From an uncultured Erythrobacter sp. (GTDB lineage: Bacteria; Pseudomonadota; Alphaproteobacteria; Sphingomonadales; Sphingomonadaceae), in the NCBI GenBank assembly GCA_913061345.1, contig CAJXTZ010000069.1:1-10354 (forward strand): a DNA stretch of 10,354 bases, written 5' to 3'. The notes beneath the pieces were generated by a model that was given only the letters and a program-made list of their open reading frames with translations, was not told the DNA's origin and did no database searches. The position numbers and the translations under genes are program-made. Positions 5,627 to 10,354 of the stretch are shown one piece after another (the stretch's first letter is position 1; the number at the start of each line of letters is the position of its first letter).

Positions 5627-6862
5627 CTAGACGTCATCCGCGCTGATCATCTCTGCCCTGTCGATATTGTCGGTCAGGCTGGCAACGGTGGTGGCTACGG
5701 CCGCATCGCCAGAGACGTTGGTGGTGGTGCGCATCATATCCATGATCCGGTCCACGCCAGCGACAAAGGCAATCGTTTCCAATGGAACGCCAACAGCGCC
5801 GAACACCAGCGCCATCATGATAAGGCCTGCCCCCGGAATGCCCGCCGCGCCCACGGCGCCAAGCGTGCCGAGGATCGAGATCAGGAAATAGTCGCTCCAG
5901 CTCAGATCCACGCCGAAAACCTGCGCCCCGAACAACGTGGCGAGGCCCAGGTACATCGCCGTGCCGTTCATATTGATTGTCGCGCCCAGCGCGATAACGA
6001 AGCTGGCGACAGAATTGCTGATACCAAGGTTCCGCTCCGCGCAGCGCAGGGTAACGGGCAGCGTGGCATTGGAACTGGCCGTGGAATAGCTCACCGCGAT
6101 GGCATCCACGATACCGCGGAAAAAATCCCGCACCGGCAGGCGCGCGATAAACTTGATCATGGACGAATAGATGACGAAAATGATCAGCAGGCAGCCAAGG
6201 TAGTTGAGGAACACCAGCTTGCCCAGCGCTGCCAACGCATCGAAGCCCAGTGTGCCCGCCACCCATGCCATCAGGGCAAAAACGCCGAACGGTGTCAGTT
6301 CCATGATGACCATGGTCACTTTTTGCATCACCACGGCGCCGCTATCGAAAATCTTGAGAACGGGCCCGCCCTCTTCCTTTGCCATCAAGATGCCGATGCC
6401 CAGCAAGACGGAAAAGATGATCAGTGGCAAAACGTTTACGTCGGCCATGACCTGCACCGGGCTTTGCGGCACCATGCCCAGCAACATCTCGCGCCACGTG
6501 GTGTTATTGGGTTCGGGCACCGCTCCCATGTCGATGGAGGATGTATCCACGCCCGCGCCCGGCGCGATGACCGTGCCGAGAAAAAGGCCCAGCCATACGG
6601 CGATCTGGCCTGTAACGACGAACAGCAGCAAGGCTCGCCAGCCGATCCGGCCCAGCTTGCGCAGATCGCCGATGGAAGCAACACCCGCCACCAGGCTGAA
6701 GAAGATCAGCGGCACCACCAGCATCTTGATGAAGGCGACGAAGATGTCGCCCACGATCTTGATGCTTTCCGCACCCGGCCCCCACAGCCGCCCGGCGATG
6801 ATGCCCAGGGCGAGCGCAACGAGAACCCGCTGCCATAGCGGAATGGCCAACCAGCGTTTCAT
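5627..6862 (-). CDS. Dicarboxylate/acidic amino-acid:cation symporter (SLC1/DAACS family)
   Basis: Inner-membrane secondary transporter of the GltPh/GltP/DctA fold, 411 residues, about the family norm. Visible in order: N-terminal scaffold helices, HP1 tip STASSNATLP (260-269), TM7 unwound motif GATINMNGTAMY (293-304), HP2 GIPGAGLIMM (341-350) and TM8 DMMRTTTNVSGDA (375-387). By alignment to GltPh, Asp375, Arg378, Asn382 and Asp386 equal D394, R397, N401 and D405. The Arg indicates a substrate with a side-chain carboxylate, such as glutamate, aspartate or a C4 dicarboxylate. In the NMDGT motif the Asp that contributes to a sodium site in GltPh (D312) is Asn299, so cation coupling may differ. 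The ATG follows GAAAGGGAT (6868-6875) with a five-base spacer. It lies 28 bases after dapE in the same orientation, probably in one transcript. Confidence 0.94.
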   Translation of the reverse strand: MKRWLAIPLWQRVLVALALGIIAGRLWGPGAESIKIVGDIFVAFIKMLVVPLIFFSLVAGVASIGDLRKLGRIGWRALLLFVVTGQIAVWLGLFLGTVIAPGAGVDTSSIDMGAVPEPNNTTWREMLLGMVPQSPVQVMADVNVLPLIIFSVLLGIGILMAKEEGGPVLKIFDSGAVVMQKVTMVIMELTPFGVFALMAWVAGTLGFDALAALGKLVFLNYLGCLLIIFVIYSSMIKFIARLPVRDFFRGIVDAIAVSYSTASSNATLPVTLRCAERNLGISNSVASFVIALGATINMNGTAMYLGLATLFGAQVFGVDLSWSDYFLISILGTLGAVGAAGIPGAGLIMMALVFGAVGVPLETIAFVAGVDRIMDMMRTTTNVSGDAAVATTVASLTDNIDRAEMISADDV

Positions 6863-6890
6863 GAAAATCCCTTTCTAGGCGACCTGCCCC

Positions 6891-8042
6891 TCATTGGGAG
6901 AGGGCGGCTATTGCGATCCGGCGGTAGATTGCCGTCAGCTTGGCAAGGTCGTCAACCGCTACGGCCTCGTCTGTCTTGTGCATGGTGGCGTTGACCAGCC
7001 CGAATTCGATCACCGGGCACAGGTCTTTCAGGAAACGCGCATCGGACGTGCCGCCGGTGGTGGAGGCTTCGGGTGCGGTCCCGGTCTCCGCCTCGACCGC
7101 ATCGGCGATCATCCGAGAGAAGATGCCGGGCGGTGTCAGAAATGGTTCTCCGCTGATAACAGCATGCGCGGTGCCGCCATGCCTCTCGGCAATCGCGAGG
7201 ATCTTTTCCGAAAGCGAAGCGCCCGAATGCTGATCGTTGAAACGGATGGATATGCGGGCGGTGGCCTTGCCGGGGATCACGTTGTGAGCGCGATTGGGGA
7301 CGTTGAACTCGGTGATCTGCAGACTGCTTGGCTGGAACCAGTCATTCCCCTCGTCCAGTACCAGCGCATCCAGTTCGGCAAGAATGGCCACCAGCTTCGG
7401 CATCGGGTTGTCGGCCAGATGGGGATAGGCAACGTGGCCTTGCGTGCCCACCACCTCCAGCCAGATATTAACCGAACCGCGCCGCCCGATTTTCATCATG
7501 TCGCCAAGCCGGTTCACGCTGGTCGGCTCTCCCACAAGGCACATGTCGGGAATGTCCGCGCGCTCCCGCATTCGGTCGATCAGCGCGCGCGTTCCGTAAA
7601 GCGCGGGGCCTTCCTCATCGCCGGTGATAATAAAGCTGAGCGTGCCAGCCTCGGCAGGAATATCGGCCACGGCGGCCACCATGCAGGCAATCGCGCCCTT
7701 CATGTCAACCGCGCCGCGTCCATACAGCAGGTCGCCGCCCGGTTCACTGCGCACTTCCGGCGCGTACGGCTCGCTCGACCATCCATCACCTGCAGGCACC
7801 ACATCGACGTGGCCCGCGAAGGCAAAATGCTGCGATCCTGTCGGCCCGCGGCGAATGGCGAACAGGTTCTCGACCGGCTCCTCGTCGCTGCCTTCCGGCC
7901 CCTCGCCACGCGTGAAGCGATCGGTTTCGAAACCGAGACCGACCAGCATTTCCTCCAGCATGTCGAACACGGCGCCGCGCGCCGGCGTCACGCTTTCACA
8001 GGCGATCAGGTGTCGCGCGTTGGCAAGAGGATCGGCGCTCAC
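6891..8042 (-). CDS. dapE: Succinyl-diaminopimelate desuccinylase
   Basis: Zinc-dependent M20-family enzyme that cleaves N-succinyl-LL-diaminopimelate to LL-DAP and succinate, feeding lysine and peptidoglycan. The 383-residue protein has the family metal ligands and catalytic residues in order: His78 and Asp80 in GHVDVVP, Asp113 in GRGAVDMKG, Glu143/Glu144 in GDEEG, Glu172 in GEPT and His355 in ATMHKTDE. GGTSDARF (330-337) is typical of DapE rather than ArgE, and His203 lies in the dimerisation/lid part. The start is GTG (8040-8042), which overlaps the TGA of the upstream GST gene as GTGA, implying coupled translation. The same-strand symporter gene follows after 28 bases. The presence of dapE with dapB supports the succinylase branch of the DAP pathway. 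Confidence 0.96.
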   Translation of the reverse strand: MSADPLANARHLIACESVTPARGAVFDMLEEMLVGLGFETDRFTRGEGPEGSDEEPVENLFAIRRGPTGSQHFAFAGHVDVVPAGDGWSSEPYAPEVRSEPGGDLLYGRGAVDMKGAIACMVAAVADIPAEAGTLSFIITGDEEGPALYGTRALIDRMRERADIPDMCLVGEPTSVNRLGDMMKIGRRGSVNIWLEVVGTQGHVAYPHLADNPMPKLVAILAELDALVLDEGNDWFQPSSLQITEFNVPNRAHNVIPGKATARISIRFNDQHSGASLSEKILAIAERHGGTAHAVISGEPFLTPPGIFSRMIADAVEAETGTAPEASTTGGTSDARFLKDLCPVIEFGLVNATMHKTDEAVAVDDLAKLTAIYRRIAIAALSQ

Positions 8043-8704
8043 GCCTGTTCACCGGTTTCGAATTGCGAGATGGTCCATTCTTCCGCCATGGCAGCTTCTA
8101 CCCATTGCTGCATCCAGTCGTGTTCCCACAAGGCCTGGATATAGGCCTGCGCAAAGCCGGGCACGCCAATGCCATAGCTCAGGAAGCGGCTACAGATGGG
8201 GGCGTAGAAAATGTCCGCCGCGCTGAATGTGCCGAACAGGAAGGGTCCGCCCTTGCCAAAGCGTGCGCGTGCCTCGGCCCACAGCCCCAGGATGCGCACG
8301 ATATCGCCTTTCGTCTCGTCTGAAAGGTTCACCGAAACGCGGGCGCGAATGTTCATCGGGCATTGCCGCCGCAAAGCGAGGTAGGAAGAATGCATTTCCG
8401 CCACCATCGCCCGCGCCATACCGCGCGCGGCATCGTCCTTCGGCCAGAAGCGGTCACGCCCCACCTTGTCGGCCAGATATTCGAGGATAGCGAGACTGTC
8501 CCACACCACGACATCGCCATCCCACAGGACCGGAACCTTGCCCGCAGAAGGCTGGAACTCGCCGTCAGTTTGTTTCATGACCTGCCAGTCGTCACCGTCG
8601 ATATGAACGGTCAATTCGTCGAACGAAAGGCCGCTCTGCTTCGCCGCCAGCCAGCCCCGCAACGACCAGCTGGAGTAGTTCTTGTTACCGATAATCAGCT
8701 TCAT
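8039..8704 (-). CDS. Glutathione S-transferase family protein
   Basis: A 221-residue cytosolic GST-like protein with an N-terminal thioredoxin-fold domain (about 1-80) and a helical C-terminal domain (about 90-215). The SSWSLR segment (11-16) gives the serine-type active-site region seen in zeta-like and related bacterial GSTs, KVPVL (56-60) holds the cis-proline, and DSLAI (69-73) is the glutathione gamma-glutamyl contact. The C-terminal N-capping motif is FSAADIFYAP (160-169) with Ser161 and Asp164. The substrate is unknown; detoxification or maleylacetoacetate-isomerase-like activity are possibilities that the sequence does not resolve. The ATG has an AGGGA 11 bases upstream (8716-8720). 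It is first in the reverse cluster and overlaps dapE by four bases, an odd functional pairing that may only reflect shared transcription. Confidence 0.9.
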   Translation of the reverse strand: MKLIIGNKNYSSWSLRGWLAAKQSGLSFDELTVHIDGDDWQVMKQTDGEFQPSAGKVPVLWDGDVVVWDSLAILEYLADKVGRDRFWPKDDAARGMARAMVAEMHSSYLALRRQCPMNIRARVSVNLSDETKGDIVRILGLWAEARARFGKGGPFLFGTFSAADIFYAPICSRFLSYGIGVPGFAQAYIQALWEHDWMQQWVEAAMAEEWTISQFETGEQA

Positions 8705-8889
8705 GGTGCCGTTAATCCCTGTTTGCGCCCGACCTAACGGTTAAGCCTGAAGGTGTCGAGCATGAACGGGCGCGGCGGACCTACCAGTGTCGCTTAGTCC
8801 CTCACGGTGTCGATGTTGCCGCTTTGTTAACCATCCTGTGCCATTCCATTTCAAGCAAGAGAATATGCGGTCGCGATGAAAGGTGAAGA
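8705..8889. promoter_or_regulatory. Divergent intergenic region, GST / CHASE2 sensor
   Basis: The 185 bases between divergent starts hold no gene that I can support. The minus strand has TTAACCGT (8737-8744) on the GST side and the plus strand has TTAACCAT (8827-8834) on the sensor side, both near the CtrA half-site consensus. GGTGTCGA occurs at 8752-8759 and 8806-8813, with a third GTGTCG at 8787-8792. These may be operator repeats. No clear -35/-10 pair was identified. Confidence 0.4.
8827..8834 (+). promoter_or_regulatory. TTAACCAT motif, candidate CtrA half-site
   Basis: A perfect TTAACCAT lies 55 bases upstream of the GTG of the CHASE2/GGDEF gene. The flank (TTAACCATCCTG) resembles the copy upstream of the PAP2-like gene (TTAACCATTCTA). 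c-di-GMP and cell-cycle genes are often CtrA targets in Alphaproteobacteria, which makes the position plausible; binding is inferred only. Confidence 0.35.
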
Positions 8890-10321
8890 GTGGTCGATCA
8901 GACATCGACATCAACGAGAAGAGTCAAATGGCTCGAACGCGTCCGTCACGTGGCGTGGTCGGGCCTGATTGCGCTTTGTCTGGCTATTCCGGCAATGCTC
9001 CATCCTGTCGACCAGATCGGCTGGTTGATCGAGGCAAACCTCGTATCGAAGCCCGCTTCCGGAGAAGTCGTATTCGTCGGCGCGACTGATGATCTAGCCG
9101 ACCCCCGAACGCCGCAAGCACGGCAACAACTGGCGACCTTGATCATGCGGCTCGACGAAGCCGGCGCCGAGGAAGTCTATGTCAATGTCGTCTTCGATCA
9201 GCCATCCAGCGCAGAAGCGGATGGGGCATTGAATGCAGCTTTAAGAAATTTTTCGGGTAATGCGTTTCTTGTGCGGTATCTCGACACGAGCCTGAACGTG
9301 GAAAAGGTCTTGCGCGAAAATTGTTCGCAGATCGCGGATGAGGTACCCCAGGTGGCCCTCGACGCGCTGCGAAACTATCTCGGCTACATCTGGTACATGC
9401 CCTTCGCAGTCGAGGATGGTGCCGAGACCCTTCCCAACCTTCCCGCCAGTATCGCCGGAATATCGGGTTCCGCGAAGGACGATTTCCCGGTCGTCTACAG
9501 CTTTGACCTCGCATCAGTGCCTACATATCGGCTTTCGAATCTGATGGACGAAAATGCTGAACTGACCAATTTGCACGGCAAGAAGGTCATTATCGGGCAA
9601 AGTGTAAGTCTTCGCCGCGACGCTCCAAGTTTACCCGGACAAGGAGCGGTCTCGGATTCTATCGTATCGATCTTCGCGGCAGAAACGTTGATGTCCGGGC
9701 ATCCGCGTTATATCAGCGGACTGCTTACGCTTCTGGCAACACTTGCATTGCTGCTGCTGATCTGTCCTATCAAGGACAGGGCCTACCGGTCTGCGGCATT
9801 CGGCGCGGTCACGATGATGGTACTGTTGATGCCACTGGTCGGCCCCCAGGCCGGCCTTCGCATCAGTTTTGCCTATGCGCTTGCGGCATTGATCTTTTAC
9901 GGATTGCTCAGGCTTCGCACCAAGTGGGCCCGCGACCTCCTATTAATCGACCCTGAGACGGACCTGCCGACCTTTGCTGCCCTCGAAGGCGACGAAGATG
10001 TGGCTAGCCATGTACCCTCTATAGTCGTGGCGCGTATTCACCGCTTCGAAGAAGTGCGCCGTTCGCTGCCGGTTGAACTTCACGGCGATTACCTGCTTGC
10101 CATTACCGCACGCCTGAAGGCCGCCACGCAAGACGCCAAAATCTATCTGGGCCCCGGCCATCTGATTGCCTGGACCATGCCGGAAAAGGATCCGGCCCTT
10201 CTGCGAGAACATCTGGAGGGCTTGCGGGCTCTCTTCGCCTCGCCTCTGGTTGTGGGCCAGGAGCAGGTCGACGTCGGCATCACGTTCGGGGTCGATATCA
10301 CCCCCAGCCCATATGTGGCGC
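8890..10321 (+). CDS. CHASE2 sensor protein with degenerate GGDEF domain, 3' truncated
   Basis: An open frame of 477 codons runs into adapter sequence without a stop. One N-terminal membrane helix (about 21-40) precedes a periplasmic CHASE2-type sensory region (about 45-272; FVGATDD near the start, KKVIIGQSV near 230-238). Three closely spaced helices follow (about 277-295, 304-322, 326-342). The cytoplasmic part starts LLLIDPETDLPTFAAL (about 350-365), recalling the DxLTGLPN opening of GGDEF domains. The expected GGDEF signature is GPGHL (421-425), so the metal- and GTP-binding residues are absent and cyclase activity is unlikely. An EAL phosphodiesterase domain may follow beyond the contig. 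The GTG start is set by the in-frame TGA at 8884-8886 and AAAGG (8879-8883) with a six-base spacer; the next in-frame ATG would remove most of the first helix. Confidence 0.85.
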
Positions 10322-10354
10322 CTGTCTCTTATACACATCTGACGCTGCCGACGA
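10322..10354 (+). other. Nextera/Tn5 sequencing adapter (contamination)
   Basis: Bases 10322-10340 read CTGTCTCTTATACACATCT, the 19-bp Tn5 mosaic end, followed by GACGCTGCCGACGA (10341-10354), the reverse complement of part of the Nextera read 1 adapter. This is library-construction sequence, not genome. It adds the false tail SYTHLTLPT to the forward frame and creates a reverse-strand frame beginning MCIRDR (ATG at 10336-10338), a known signature of adapter-derived false proteins. The genomic sequence ends at about 10321. Confidence 0.98.

Noticed and set aside
6894..8144. Forward open frame of 416 codons across dapE
   Set aside because: Antisense shadow of dapE, whose metal ligands and family motifs are all present on the reverse strand.
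8883..9089. Forward 68-codon frame at the start of the CHASE2 gene
   Set aside because: Overlaps the CHASE2 frame in another phase. The frame from GTG 8890 continues for 477 codons with sensible membrane and domain structure.
9943..10338. Reverse-strand frame of 131 codons starting MCIRDR
   Set aside because: Its start lies in the Nextera adapter and the rest is antisense to the CHASE2/GGDEF gene, whose forward frame is intact and shows domain features.
1..10354. Search for a defence island, CRISPR array, transposon, prophage or tRNA gene
   Set aside because: Nearly all sequence is accounted for by recognisable housekeeping or membrane genes. No repeat-spacer pattern, transposase, integrase or tRNA-like structure was seen.

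Overview
The window looks like an ordinary chromosomal stretch from a member of the Sphingomonadales, probably an Erythrobacter or Altererythrobacter relative. The grounds are high GC, Alphaproteobacterial protein signatures, frequent GTG and TTG starts, a dapB / voltage-gated K+ channel / nth cluster, and a palindromic repeat resembling those common in sphingomonad genomes. The genus is an inference. The odd window length and the sequencing adapter at the right edge suggest a whole draft contig.

Left part (1-2204): a 5'-truncated ThiF/MoeB-family adenylyltransferase; a small secreted protein of unknown function with a strong rho-independent terminator; and, convergent with it, a sirtuin-type deacylase (CobB-like) with a TTG start.

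Middle (2205-4568): a 119-bp divergent intergenic region carries a 16-bp perfect inverted repeat. It is followed by a forward cluster of dapB (DAP/lysine pathway), a six-helix voltage-gated K+ channel preceded by a tiny upstream ORF that overlaps its start codon, and nth (endonuclease III).

Reverse-strand cluster (8704 down to 4570): a GST-like protein, dapE (overlapping by GTGA), a SLC1-type dicarboxylate/acidic amino-acid symporter and a PAP2/AUR1-like membrane protein. dapB and dapE serve the same diaminopimelate/lysine pathway but lie in different, oppositely oriented clusters. nth and the PAP2-like gene converge with one base between their stop codons.

Right part (8705-10354): an intergenic region with TTAACC motifs resembling CtrA half-sites, then a forward gene for a CHASE2 sensor with three C-terminal membrane helices and a degenerate GGDEF domain. 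This gene is cut off by 33 bases of Nextera/Tn5 adapter (10322-10354). The adapter adds a false peptide tail on the forward strand and a false MCIRDR start on the reverse strand.

I see no CRISPR array, tRNA or rRNA, insertion sequence, phage module or new defence system. The points most worth checking are the adapter artefact, the degenerate GGDEF sensor, the uORF before the K+ channel, the inverted repeat, the Asp-to-Asn change in the symporter cation site and the shared TTAACCAT motifs.
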